From NCBI GenBank assembly GCA_947494325.1, contig CANLUS010000002.1:62001-126000 (forward strand): a stretch of 64,000 bases of DNA, given 5' to 3'. Under the pieces are notes generated by a model, which was given only the letters and a program-made list of their open reading frames with translations, did not search any database and was not told the origin of the DNA. This document shows positions 55,117 to 63,170 of this stretch, one piece after another. Position 1 is the first letter of the stretch. Each line of letters starts with the position of its first letter. Position numbers and translations under genes: made by a program. Origin of the DNA: an uncultured Flavobacteriaceae bacterium. GTDB taxonomy: Bacteria; Bacteroidota; Bacteroidia; Flavobacteriales; Flavobacteriaceae.

Positions 55117-57447
55117 GTGACTGAATATCTCCAGAATTTAAACGAAGCTCAAAAAGAAGCTGTTTTACATCAAGATGGACCTATGATTATCATTGCAGGT
55201 GCAGGATCAGGTAAAACACGTGTGCTTACATATCGTATTGCGCATTTGATGAGTAAAGGAATAGATGCTTTTAGTATCTTATCATTGACCTTTACCAATA
55301 AGGCGGCGAGAGAAATGAAGAATAGAATTGGGCAAATCGTTGGAGAAAGTGAAGCAAAAAACCTATGGATGGGTACGTTTCATTCCGTTTTTGCAAGAAT
55401 TTTGCGATCAGAAGCTGATAAGTTAGGCTATCCGTCAAATTTCACAATTTATGATACACAAGATTCTGTTCGTCTGATTACCTCAATCATAAAAGAACTT
55501 GGCCTCGATAAAGAGAAATATAAACCGAAGCAAGTGCTAGGAAGAATCTCTCAATTTAAGAATAGTCTAATTACAGTAAAAGCATATTATCAAAATTCAG
55601 ATTTGCAAGAAGCTGATGTTATGGCGAGTCGCCCGAAAATAGGAGATATTTATCATCAGTATGTTGAAAGATGTTTTAAGGCTGGTGCTATGGATTTTGA
55701 TGACTTGCTATTAAGAACGAACGAATTATTGACACGTTTTCCTGATGTTTTGGCCAAGTATCAACAACGTTTTAAATATATATTAGTTGATGAGTACCAA
55801 GATACCAACCATTCTCAGTATTTAATAGTAAGAGCATTGGCCGATAGATTTCAAAATATTTGTGTGGTAGGTGATGACTCTCAAAGTATTTATGCCTTTC
55901 GGGGAGCTAATATTCAAAATATCTTAAATTTTCAGAGAGATTATGATGATGTAAAGATTTTTAAACTTGAGCAAAATTATCGATCAACAAGTAATATTGT
56001 CGATGCCGCAAATAGTGTTATTGAAAAGAATAAAACCAAATTGGATAAGGAGATTTGGACGTCTAATGAGAAGGGAGAATTGGTTAAGGTCATGCGCACC
56101 GTTTCTGATGGAGAGGAAGGTCGTTTTGTTGCCGATTCTATCTTCGATAACAAATTGAATAAACAACTTAAAAATAATGAGTTTGCCATTTTATATCGTA
56201 CTAATGCGCAATCCAGAGCAATAGAGGATGCTTTGCGAAAAAAAGATATTGCTTATCAAATTTATGGAGGCTTATCTTTTTATCAACGTAAAGAAATTAA
56301 AGACGTATTATCTTATTTACGCCTGTTAGTCAATCCAAAAGATGAGGAGGCTTTAAAACGCGTCATTAATTATCCAGCACGTGGTATTGGACAAACAACG
56401 GTAGATAAATTAGTAGTTGCCGCCAACCACTATAAGAAATCTATTTTCGAAATAATTGAAAATATTCATAAAATTGATTTAAAAATTAATGGTGGGACAA
56501 AGAATAAGCTGAATGATTTTATGACCATGATTAAAAGCTTTCAAATAGAGGCTGAAACAAAAAATGCTTTCGAAGTAACCGAACATGTCATAAAAAAAAC
56601 ACTCGTAATTAAAGATCTAGAACGTGATGCTACCCCTGAAGCAGTCAGTAAGGTAGAAAACGTTCAAGAATTACTCAATGGAATAAAAGATTTTATCGTT
56701 GAACAAGAAGATAAAGAAGAAGATGCATCATTGGCCTTTTTCTTAGAAGATGTAGCCTTGGCAAGTGATTTAGATAAAGATAAAAAGAAAGATCAAGACG
56801 CAGTTTCCTTAATGACCATACATTTGGCTAAAGGATTGGAATTTCAATACGTATATATTGTAGGCTTAGAGGAAAATTTATTTCCCTCTGCAATGAGTAT
56901 GAATACTCGCAGTGAGTTAGAGGAAGAAAGACGTTTGTTTTATGTTGCTTTGACTAGAGCTGAAAAACAAGCCTATTTGAGTTACGCGCAATCAAGGTAT
57001 CGTTGGGGAAAATTGATAGACTGTGAACCAAGTCGTTTTTTAGAAGAAATCGACGAGCGCTTTCTCGAACATCTAGCTCCAAAAATGTCACGTCAGATGA
57101 ATAAATTTATAGATGAAGATATTTTTGGTTCAGTGCCTCAAGATAAAATAAGGTTTAAGAAGCCAGTAGCTCGAGAATTTCAGCGCCCTAAGAAAATGGT
57201 AAAAACATCACCTAAAACGGTTCAAATTACCCCACCTAAAAATCTAAAAAAAATAGGTAAGGCTACAACAAATTTATTCGATAGTAAAATTGCTGTTGGC
57301 AATATCGTTTCTCACGCGAAGTTTGGTAAAGGAGAAGTGTTAAGTTTAGAAGGTGTAGGGTCTAATAAGAAAGCAGAAATTAGATTTGAAAAGGCAGGAA
57401 GTAGGAAATTATTATTACAATTTGCAAAACTTGAAATTTTGGGATAA
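55117..57447 (+). CDS. pcrA: UvrD/PcrA-type superfamily 1 DNA helicase
   Basis: This 3'-5' helicase of about 776 residues has GAGSGKTRVLTYRI (Walker A), a Walker B site in ILVDEYQDTN, LEQNYRSTSNIV, and later ALTRAEKQAYLSYA and HLAKGLEFQYVYIVGLEENLFP. It unwinds DNA in repair and removes RecA or stalled complexes. I chose GTG 55117 (M-TEYLQNLNEAQKEAV), since homologues start with M-x-x-YLxxLNEAQ. The frame-matching TTG at 55096 lies inside the -7 box. The family name PcrA or UvrD cannot be distinguished by eye; length fits both. Confidence 0.9.
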   Translation: MTEYLQNLNEAQKEAVLHQDGPMIIIAGAGSGKTRVLTYRIAHLMSKGIDAFSILSLTFTNKAAREMKNRIGQIVGESEAKNLWMGTFHSVFARILRSEADKLGYPSNFTIYDTQDSVRLITSIIKELGLDKEKYKPKQVLGRISQFKNSLITVKAYYQNSDLQEADVMASRPKIGDIYHQYVERCFKAGAMDFDDLLLRTNELLTRFPDVLAKYQQRFKYILVDEYQDTNHSQYLIVRALADRFQNICVVGDDSQSIYAFRGANIQNILNFQRDYDDVKIFKLEQNYRSTSNIVDAANSVIEKNKTKLDKEIWTSNEKGELVKVMRTVSDGEEGRFVADSIFDNKLNKQLKNNEFAILYRTNAQSRAIEDALRKKDIAYQIYGGLSFYQRKEIKDVLSYLRLLVNPKDEEALKRVINYPARGIGQTTVDKLVVAANHYKKSIFEIIENIHKIDLKINGGTKNKLNDFMTMIKSFQIEAETKNAFEVTEHVIKKTLVIKDLERDATPEAVSKVENVQELLNGIKDFIVEQEDKEEDASLAFFLEDVALASDLDKDKKKDQDAVSLMTIHLAKGLEFQYVYIVGLEENLFPSAMSMNTRSELEEERRLFYVALTRAEKQAYLSYAQSRYRWGKLIDCEPSRFLEEIDERFLEHLAPKMSRQMNKFIDEDIFGSVPQDKIRFKKPVAREFQRPKKMVKTSPKTVQITPPKNLKKIGKATTNLFDSKIAVGNIVSHAKFGKGEVLSLEGVGSNKKAEIRFEKAGSRKLLLQFAKLEILG

Positions 57448-57508
57448 AAGGCAATTGATTAATAGAATAAATTGTTTATTTGTGGAACAGAAAATAATAT
57501 AGATATAG

Positions 57509-58147
57509 ATGGAGTATGATTTAGAGTATAATTCGAAAAGAGAACATTTAATTATTCCAGAATATGGAAGACATGTTCAAAAGCTAGTGAACCATTGTGT
57601 TGCATTAGAAACAAAAGAAGAACGTAATAAAATGGCGAACGCCATTATAGATGTTATGGGTAATTTACAACCACATTTACGTGATGTGCCCGATTTTAAG
57701 CATAAACTTTGGGATCAATTGTTTATCATGTCCGATTTTAAATTGGATGCTGATTCTCCATACCCAACACCTTCAAAAGAGGAATTAACGGCAAAACCAG
57801 AAGCATTAAATTATCCGAAGTCTGCTTCGAAATATCGCTTTTATGGGAATAATATTCAAATTATGATCGATACGGCGCTGACTTGGGAAGAAGGGGAAAT
57901 GAAGGAAGCATTGGTGTATACAATCGCTAATCACATGAAAAAATGTTTCTTAAACTGGAATAAAGATACTGTTGATGATGCTGTCATCTTTAAGCATTTG
58001 TCAGAATTATCAGGAGGCAAGTTAAATTTGTCGGCAGAGACCGAATCGTTATCTGAAAGTAAGAATTTACTTCGAGGAAAACCTGCCAAGTCAAATAATA
58101 ACGGAAAAAAACATCAGAAAAACAATAAGAACTGGCGCAAGCGCTAA
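57509..58147 (+). CDS. DUF4290 family protein
   Basis: This 212-residue protein starts MEYDLEYNSKREHLIIPEYGRHVQKLV and continues with the DUF4290 core (HLRDVPDFKHKLWDQLFIMSDF) and YPTPSKEELTAKPEALNYP. The C-terminal tail is basic and Asn/Lys-rich (ending WRKR). The family is found in Bacteroidota, usually next to murA as here (24 bp gap), but its function is unknown. A link with cell-wall synthesis is inferred only from that neighbour. No signal peptide. Confidence 0.9.
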   Translation: MEYDLEYNSKREHLIIPEYGRHVQKLVNHCVALETKEERNKMANAIIDVMGNLQPHLRDVPDFKHKLWDQLFIMSDFKLDADSPYPTPSKEELTAKPEALNYPKSASKYRFYGNNIQIMIDTALTWEEGEMKEALVYTIANHMKKCFLNWNKDTVDDAVIFKHLSELSGGKLNLSAETESLSESKNLLRGKPAKSNNNGKKHQKNNKNWRKR

Positions 58148-58171
58148 GAATATATAATAAGTTTTAAGTAC

Positions 58172-59482
58172 ATGGGAACATTTAAAATTGAAGGAGGTCA
58201 TCAATTAAAAGGTGATATTACACCACAAGGAGCAAAAAATGAAGCATTACAAATTTTATGCGCTGTATTGTTAACTCCTGAAGAAGTTACAATTACAAAT
58301 ATTCCAGATATAGTTGATGTAAATAAGCTCATTAAACTATTAAGTAATTTGGGTGTAAAAGTTCGTAAAAACGGCCCAGGATCGTACACCTTTAAAGCTG
58401 ATGATGTAAATTTAAAATATTTAGAATCTCCTCAATTCAAAGAAGAGGGCAAGGGACTTAGAGGCTCGATCATGATCGTTGGACCATTATTGGCGCGTTT
58501 TGGTAAAGGATATATCCCAAAGCCTGGTGGAGATAAAATAGGAAGGAGACGTTTAGATACACATTTTGAAGGGTTCATTAATTTGGGCGCTAAATTTAGA
58601 TATAATAAAGAAGATCATTTCTATGGTGTAGAATCAGATAAGTTGCAAGGAGCTTATATGCTATTGGATGAAGCCTCTGTGACAGGAACAGCGAATATTG
58701 TAATGGCTGCTGTATTGGCCGAAGGTAAAACTTCGATTTATAATGCAGCTTGCGAGCCGTATTTACAGCAACTTTGTAAAATGCTGAACAGAATGGGGGC
58801 GAAAATTACCGGTGTTGGCTCTAATTTATTAGAAATTGAAGGTGTTGATGCCTTAGGAGGTACCGATCACCGAATGTTACCTGACATGATTGAAATAGGC
58901 AGCTGGATAGGGTTAGCAGCCATGACGAAAAGTGAATTAACAATTAAGAATGTAAGTTGGGATGATTTAGGTCAGATTCCGAACGTCTTTAGAAAAGTTG
59001 GAATTACAGTTGAACGTAAAGGAGATGATATATATATTCCTGCTCATAAAGACGGTTATGAAATTCAAAATTATATTGATGGTTCTATCTTGACTATTTC
59101 TGATGCTCCTTGGCCAGGATTTACTCCAGATTTATTGAGTATAATTTTAGTGGTAGCTACACAGGCACGAGGTAGCGCACTTATTCATCAAAAAATGTTT
59201 GAAAGTCGTTTGTTTTTCGTAGATAAGTTGATTGATATGGGAGCAAAAATTATTTTATGTGATCCTCATAGAGCCACAGTTATCGGGCATGATTTTGAAT
59301 CACCTTTAAAAGCTACTACGATGACGTCTCCTGATATTCGTGCAGGGATATCTTTGTTGATCGCTGCATTATCTGCAAAAGGCACAAGTACTATTCATAA
59401 TATTGAGCAAATAGACAGAGGGTACGAGAATATTGATGACCGATTAAGAGCTATTGGTGCAAAAATTACAAGAGTAAATTAA
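58172..59482 (+). CDS. murA: UDP-N-acetylglucosamine 1-carboxyvinyltransferase
   Basis: MurA adds enolpyruvate from PEP to UDP-GlcNAc, the first committed step of peptidoglycan synthesis. The 436-residue protein has the family opening FKIEGGHQLKGDITPQGAKNEAL, and KPGGDKIGRRRLDTHFEGF. At the position of E. coli Cys115, the fosfomycin target, this enzyme has Asp121 (PGGDKIG). An Asp at this site is known from other bacteria to keep activity but prevent covalent inactivation by fosfomycin. Further motifs: TGTANIVMAAVLAEG and DIRAGISLLIAALSAKG. It follows DUF4290 by 24 bp. Confidence 0.95.
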   Translation: MGTFKIEGGHQLKGDITPQGAKNEALQILCAVLLTPEEVTITNIPDIVDVNKLIKLLSNLGVKVRKNGPGSYTFKADDVNLKYLESPQFKEEGKGLRGSIMIVGPLLARFGKGYIPKPGGDKIGRRRLDTHFEGFINLGAKFRYNKEDHFYGVESDKLQGAYMLLDEASVTGTANIVMAAVLAEGKTSIYNAACEPYLQQLCKMLNRMGAKITGVGSNLLEIEGVDALGGTDHRMLPDMIEIGSWIGLAAMTKSELTIKNVSWDDLGQIPNVFRKVGITVERKGDDIYIPAHKDGYEIQNYIDGSILTISDAPWPGFTPDLLSIILVVATQARGSALIHQKMFESRLFFVDKLIDMGAKIILCDPHRATVIGHDFESPLKATTMTSPDIRAGISLLIAALSAKGTSTIHNIEQIDRGYENIDDRLRAIGAKITRVN

Positions 59483-59531
59483 GATCACCTATTTACTTTT
59501 AGCAAACTTTACATATGAATGTCGCTGTATG

Positions 59532-59550
59532 TTGTGACATTTTGACACAA
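59532..59550. promoter_or_regulatory. Inverted repeat upstream of sigma-54-type promoter
   Basis: TTGTG (59532-59536) and CACAA (59546-59550) flank nine bases; TGACA also occurs twice (59535-59539 and 59543-59547). It lies just before the sigma-54-type promoter of grpE, so it could bind an activator or repressor. Confidence 0.4.
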
Positions 59551-59560
59551 ACCTATCTAT

Positions 59561-59576
59561 TGGCAGTACTTTTGCT
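59561..59576 (+). promoter_or_regulatory. Sigma-54-type promoter of grpE-dnaJ
   Basis: TGGCAGTACTTTTGCT has TGGCA and TTGCT with GG and GC ten bases apart, as in the sigma-54 (RpoN) consensus TGGCACG-N4-TTGCW. Transcription would start near 59587, 23 bases before the GrpE ATG. Confidence 0.65.
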
Positions 59577-59609
59577 AATAGAAAGATGTTTATAAATTTC
59601 CAGAAAATT

Positions 59610-60131
59610 ATGGGTAAAAAAGAAGAGATAAAAGAAGAAGAGAATATTGTTGATGAAACTCAAGAAACAAGTCAAGAGACTATAGAACCTACTACTGAGG
59701 AGTTAGTAGAACAAGAAAAAGATAAATATTTACGCTTGTTTGCCGAGTTTGAAAATTATAAAAAAAGAACTTCTAAAGAACGTATAGAATTATTTAGAAC
59801 TGCCAATCAGGAATTAATGACAGTGTTATTGCCTGTTCTTGATGATTTTGAGCGTGCTTTAATGCATATTGAAGATGATAAAGAGGCGGAGGAATTGCGT
59901 AAAGGGGTCTTGTTAATTTATCAAAAATTAGTGAAGACGTTAGAGCAAAAAGGATTGGAGAAAGTTGACGTTAAAAAAGGAGATACTTTTGATGCCGAAG
60001 TGCATGAAGCGATCACACAGATTCCGGCACCTTCAAAAAAATTAGTTGGCAAAATTGTTGATGTTGTTGAGCAAGGATACAAACTAGGAGACAAAATTAT
60101 CAGATTTCCAAAAGTGGTGATTGGTCAATAA
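59610..60131 (+). CDS. grpE: Nucleotide exchange factor GrpE
   Basis: GrpE releases ADP from DnaK in the heat-shock chaperone cycle. The 173-residue protein starts MGKKEEIKEEENI at ATG 59610, has an acidic N-terminal region, the coiled-coil segment YLRLFAEFENYKKRTSKERIE, and the C-terminal beta domain (EAITQIPAPSKKLVGKIVDVVEQGYKLGDKIIRFPKVVIG). An upstream ATG at 59586 coincides with the predicted transcription start, so I reject it. It is followed by dnaJ after 11 bp. The sigma-54-type promoter upstream suggests stress control. Confidence 0.95.
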   Translation: MGKKEEIKEEENIVDETQETSQETIEPTTEELVEQEKDKYLRLFAEFENYKKRTSKERIELFRTANQELMTVLLPVLDDFERALMHIEDDKEAEELRKGVLLIYQKLVKTLEQKGLEKVDVKKGDTFDAEVHEAITQIPAPSKKLVGKIVDVVEQGYKLGDKIIRFPKVVIGQ

Positions 60132-60142
60132 AGTTAGAATAG

Positions 60143-61267
60143 ATGAAAGAAGACTATTACGAAATATTAGGTTTAAGTAAAAGCGCAACGGCTGCCGAAA
60201 TTAAAAAGGCATATCGAAAGATGGCAATAAAATACCATCCCGATAAGAACCCTGATAATAAGGAGGCCGAAGAAAAATTTAAAAAAGCGGCAGAGGCCTA
60301 TGAAATATTAAGTAATGCTGATAAAAAAGCGCGTTATGATCAATTTGGTCATGCTGCCTTTGAAGGCGGAGCTGGCGGTTTTGGAGGAGGAGGAATGAAT
60401 ATGGAAGATATATTCAGTCAATTCGGTGATATTTTTGGAGGAGCCTTTGGTGGTGCTTTTGGCGGCGGCGGCGGCTTTGGTGGTGGCGGAAGAGCTAGGG
60501 TAAAAGGAAGTAACTTACGGATCCGTGTAACATTAAGTTTAGAAGAAATTTTAAACGGAGTAGAGAAGAAGGTAAAAGTAAAGCGAAAAGTACAGGCCGA
60601 CGGAGTTACCTATAATACGTGTACTACCTGTAATGGTCAAGGGCAAGTAACCCGAGTTACGAATACTATTTTAGGGCGAATGCAAACTGCGGCTACTTGT
60701 CCAACATGTCATGGAGCAGGAGAATCCATTGATAAGAAACCTAATGACGCGGATGCTCAAGGGTTAGTATCAAAAGAAGAGAATGTTTCTATTAAAATAC
60801 CTCCAGGAGTTACTGATGGTGTTCAACTGAAAGTATCTGGTAAAGGAAATGACGCAACAGGTAATAATGGTATTTCTGGAGATCTTTTGGTAGTCATTCA
60901 GGAGGAAGAACATGCTAATTTAAAAAGAGAAGGTAGTAATTTGCATTATGATTTGTATATCAATTTTTCTGAAGCTGTATTAGGAGCTTCAAAGGAGATA
61001 GATACACTCACTGGTAAAGTGCGATTAAAAGTAGAATCTGGTGTGCAATCTGGTAAGATTTTGCGCTTACGCGGAAAAGGGTTGCCGAGCTTAGAAAGCT
61101 ACGGAAAAGGTGATCTGTTAGTGCATGTGAATGTATGGACACCAAAAGAATTATCTAAAGAACAAAAACAGTTTTTCGAGAAGATGAAGGAGGATACGAA
61201 TTTTAAACCCGATCCTACGAATAATGAAAAATCTTTCTTTGAAAAAGTAAAAGATATGTTTTCTTAA
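60143..61267 (+). CDS. dnaJ: Chaperone protein DnaJ with reduced zinc domain
   Basis: This Hsp40 co-chaperone has 374 residues. The J domain (about 1-70) has the HPD motif (YHPDKNPDN), and a Gly/Phe-rich linker follows (GGAGGFGGGG). The zinc domain is reduced: only two CxxCxGxG-type motifs are present, CTTCNGQG and CPTCHGAG, instead of four. A C-terminal substrate-binding domain completes it. The reduced form is known in flavobacterial DnaJ proteins. It may bind a single zinc ion or none. It follows grpE by 11 bp in one operon and is not followed by a clear terminator. Confidence 0.93.
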   Translation: MKEDYYEILGLSKSATAAEIKKAYRKMAIKYHPDKNPDNKEAEEKFKKAAEAYEILSNADKKARYDQFGHAAFEGGAGGFGGGGMNMEDIFSQFGDIFGGAFGGAFGGGGGFGGGGRARVKGSNLRIRVTLSLEEILNGVEKKVKVKRKVQADGVTYNTCTTCNGQGQVTRVTNTILGRMQTAATCPTCHGAGESIDKKPNDADAQGLVSKEENVSIKIPPGVTDGVQLKVSGKGNDATGNNGISGDLLVVIQEEEHANLKREGSNLHYDLYINFSEAVLGASKEIDTLTGKVRLKVESGVQSGKILRLRGKGLPSLESYGKGDLLVHVNVWTPKELSKEQKQFFEKMKEDTNFKPDPTNNEKSFFEKVKDMFS

Positions 61268-61335
61268 AAAGTTAAAGTTTCGCAAAAATTCGTATTTATT
61301 TTAAAGATTTCTTTAATTTTTAATAATAATTTATT

Positions 61336-61343
61336 TACATTTG
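61336..61343 (+). promoter_or_regulatory. TACATTTG -7 box for small-RNA unit 1
   Basis: The exact TAnnTTTG match, five bases before the 5' hairpin of the unit at 61348-61420. Transcription would begin near 61350. Confidence 0.5.
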
Positions 61344-61347
61344 CAGA

Positions 61348-61420
61348 GTTGAATGTAATAATTCAACAACTTTTTCTTTTTCATAGCAATTTTCCCACTC
61401 AATTTTGAGTGGGTTTTTTT
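61348..61420 (+). ncRNA. Candidate small RNA, unit 1
   Basis: The unit has three parts. A 5' hairpin is GTTGAAT (61348-61354) / ATTCAAC (61361-61367) with loop GTAATA. A U-rich single-stranded block of 28 bases (61373-61400) follows and is identical in unit 2. A terminator hairpin CCCACTCAA / TTGAGTGGG (61394-61413) with a T run to 61420 closes it. No ORF is inside. I think of known flavobacterial motifs such as Flavo-1, but have not matched it to any model. Confidence 0.55.
61394..61420 (+). terminator. Intrinsic terminator of small-RNA unit 1
   Basis: The 9-bp stem CCCACTCAA (61394-61402) / TTGAGTGGG (61405-61413), with a minimal 2-base loop in the strict pairing, is followed by seven T. 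Confidence 0.85.
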
Positions 61421-61527
61421 ATGCTTTTATGTTTTGGTAAAATGCAGATGTTCAGTATTTTAAAACTACTTTTTTAAATAGTTTTATAACCATACAATAA
61501 ATTATAATCTTTAACGTTAAAGTAGTG

Positions 61528-61606
61528 TATTACTGGAATAGTACAGTAATATTTCTTTTTCATAGCAATTTTCCCACTCCCTTTTTTTGAGAGTGGGATT
61601 TTTTTA
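61528..61606 (+). ncRNA. Candidate small RNA, unit 2 (related to unit 1)
   Basis: This repeats the layout of unit 1 with a different 5' hairpin: TATTACTG (61528-61535) / CAGTAATA (61544-61551), loop GAATAGTA. The same 28-base block is at 61552-61579, and the terminator stem TCCCACTC (61572-61579) / GAGTGGGA (61591-61598) is followed by T to 61605. The hairpin sequence differs while the stem is kept, as expected for a structured RNA. The preceding palindrome CTTTAACGTTAAAG (61509-61522) may be part of its promoter. Confidence 0.55.
61572..61605 (+). terminator. Intrinsic terminator of small-RNA unit 2
   Basis: The 8-bp stem TCCCACTC (61572-61579) / GAGTGGGA (61591-61598) with an 11-base loop is followed by a T run at 61599-61605. 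Confidence 0.85.
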
Positions 61607-61641
61607 TACCAATACCAATTCAATAAGCTATTTTATTATAC

Positions 61642-61649
61642 TATTTTTG
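61642..61649 (+). promoter_or_regulatory. TATTTTTG -7 box of rnpB
   Basis: The exact TAnnTTTG match ends six bases before the predicted 5' end of the RNase P RNA at 61655. Confidence 0.6.
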
Positions 61650-61654
61650 TACAA

Positions 61655-61970
61655 AAGTAGGTCACCTTATCGCCGTGTATCGAATCTTATTCGGTTCAAG
61701 GAGGAAAGTCCGGACACCATAGAGTATCATAGCGGATAACATCCGTCCAACGTGAGTTGAGGACAAGTGCAACAGAAAGCAAGTACAGTTCGGCTGTAGT
61801 GAAACCAGGTAAACTCTATGAGGTGCAATGCTATGTATATTGAAGTTTGAGAATTACTCGTTCGATTTCAAAGGGTAAGCAGCTAAAATTATAAAGTAAT
61901 TTATAATTTAGATAAATGATAAGGACTCTGATTATTTGGAGTACAGAATCCGGCTTATGACCTACTTTTT
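61655..61970 (+). ncRNA. rnpB: RNase P RNA (class A)
   Basis: RNase P cleaves the 5' leader of precursor tRNAs. The 5' end AAGTAGGTCA (61655-61664) pairs perfectly with TGACCTACTT at the 3' end (61958-61967), forming helix P1. The conserved core GAGGAAAGTCCGGAC lies near 61701-61715, and ACAGAATCCGGCTTATGACC near 61944-61963. Length of about 313 bases is normal. The T run at 61966-61970 terminates it. It is on the plus strand, downstream of the two small-RNA units. Exact ends could be off by a few bases. Confidence 0.95.
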
Positions 61971-62061
61971 TATTTTCTTAGGATGTTTAGAGAATCATGT
62001 TATTTTTAAACTAAACTTGTAAGGAATGTTAGACTTAATTCTCTAATGTATAAAAGGAATA

Positions 62062-62637
62062 ATGACTTTTAAAAGAAAATATATATCAAACCTACTATTT
62101 TTCGGATTCATCATTTTTTTATTCACCCCTTATGGTTTGAATACAAAGGCAAAAATAACCGAAGGTCTCCTATATATAAAAGGTATATTAATGACCCCCG
62201 CTGTAAAGAGTACTGAAGAAAGAATTACGTTAGAAAACTTTAATGTAAATCTCAAAGAGGTGTCTAATGCTCGTGATATCAATTTAAATTCGCTAAAAGG
62301 AAAAGTAGTTTTTATAAATCATTGGGCGACTTGGTGTGGACCCTGTAGGGCAGAAATGCCGTCATTAAATAAACTATATCGCGACTATGCAGATAAAGTA
62401 TCATTCATATTTCTAACAAATGATCCAAAAAAGGCTGTCGATAAGTACTATGAGGCGTATAATTTTGATTTCCCGACATATATGCCAATATCCGCACTAC
62501 CGGAACAAATAAACACAACTACATTACCTGCTACCTTTATTTTAGATAAAGAAGGTAGAATTATTCTGGAAGAATTCAGTCCAGCCGACTGGAATACAAC
62601 TTCTGTTAGAGAACTATTAGATGAATTAATAGAATAA
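62062..62637 (+). CDS. TlpA-family thioredoxin-like protein
   Basis: This 191-residue protein has an N-terminal hydrophobic anchor (about residues 8-25) and a thioredoxin domain with INHWATWCGPCRAEMPSLNKL (WCGPC active site), typical of TlpA/ResA exported reductases. A loop with PATFILDKEGRIILEEF carries the cis-Pro. It may reduce disulfides in the periplasm, for example for cytochrome maturation. It stands alone after the RNase P RNA. A convergent gene follows, and the shared hairpin at 62642-62669 overlaps the end region. Confidence 0.88.
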   Translation: MTFKRKYISNLLFFGFIIFLFTPYGLNTKAKITEGLLYIKGILMTPAVKSTEERITLENFNVNLKEVSNARDINLNSLKGKVVFINHWATWCGPCRAEMPSLNKLYRDYADKVSFIFLTNDPKKAVDKYYEAYNFDFPTYMPISALPEQINTTTLPATFILDKEGRIILEEFSPADWNTTSVRELLDELIE

Positions 62638-62669
62638 AAAAACCATTTTCTACTTGTGTAAAAAATGGT
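62634..62669 (-). terminator. Terminator of the 62703-63035 gene
   Basis: On the minus strand ACCATTTT / AAAATGGT (pairing 62662-62669 with 62642-62649) is followed by a T run (A run at 62634-62641 on plus). It overlaps the stop of the convergent TlpA gene. Confidence 0.65.
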
Positions 62670-62702
62670 GTTTAAAAGTTATAGTTGAATAGAAATTACT
62701 TC

Positions 62703-63035
62703 TTAAGTGCTTACTACTTTTAATGGTAAGCGATACATCTTACCAGGGTTTAATGCCTTTACATTCACTTTCTTGTAGTTCAGTTTCGACTTTATAAAAT
62801 TATCTACAATGGTGTTATCTGACTTTACAGATACGACAACAATTTCGCTTTTATCATTTAGCGTAAAAGTAATTTCAGCATCTAAATTGATATCGGCTAA
62901 AGTCTGACTTGAATCACCAATAAGTTCAACGATTTGATCATGTAATTCTTTTTTTGTTTCTGCAGTTGTGCTTGTGAACGAAAGCGATAAGAATGCTAAA
63001 GCCACTACTGCCGTAAAAATTTTTAGTTTTTTCAT
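62703..63035 (-). CDS. Small exported protein of unknown function
   Basis: This 110-residue protein has a signal peptide (about 1-25, MKKLKIFTAVVALAFLSLSFTSTTA) and a mature domain of about 85 residues with alternating strands (LNDKSEIVVVSVKSDNTIVDNFIKSKLNYKKVNVKALNPG). No cysteine and no catalytic motif are seen. Its architecture, a signal plus one compact alpha/beta domain, resembles many small exported Bacteroidota proteins. The promoter region 63036-63170 has several GTTAA/TTAAC half-sites. Confidence 0.6.
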   Translation of the reverse strand: MKKLKIFTAVVALAFLSLSFTSTTAETKKELHDQIVELIGDSSQTLADINLDAEITFTLNDKSEIVVVSVKSDNTIVDNFIKSKLNYKKVNVKALNPGKMYRLPLKVVST

Positions 63036-63170
63036 AATAAGTTAAATTAAATTAGACATACACCTATAAGACTTGTATATCTATCGCAGTGTTACGTTAA
63101 AACCTCTAGTTTAACTCTTTTTTAATACAATTTAACTATTGTTAACCAATATTAACAAGCTGTTAAATAA

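Noticed and set aside
55967-56189. Short frames inside the helicase gene on both strands
   Set aside because: Fully within the helicase coding region; no sign of separate coding.
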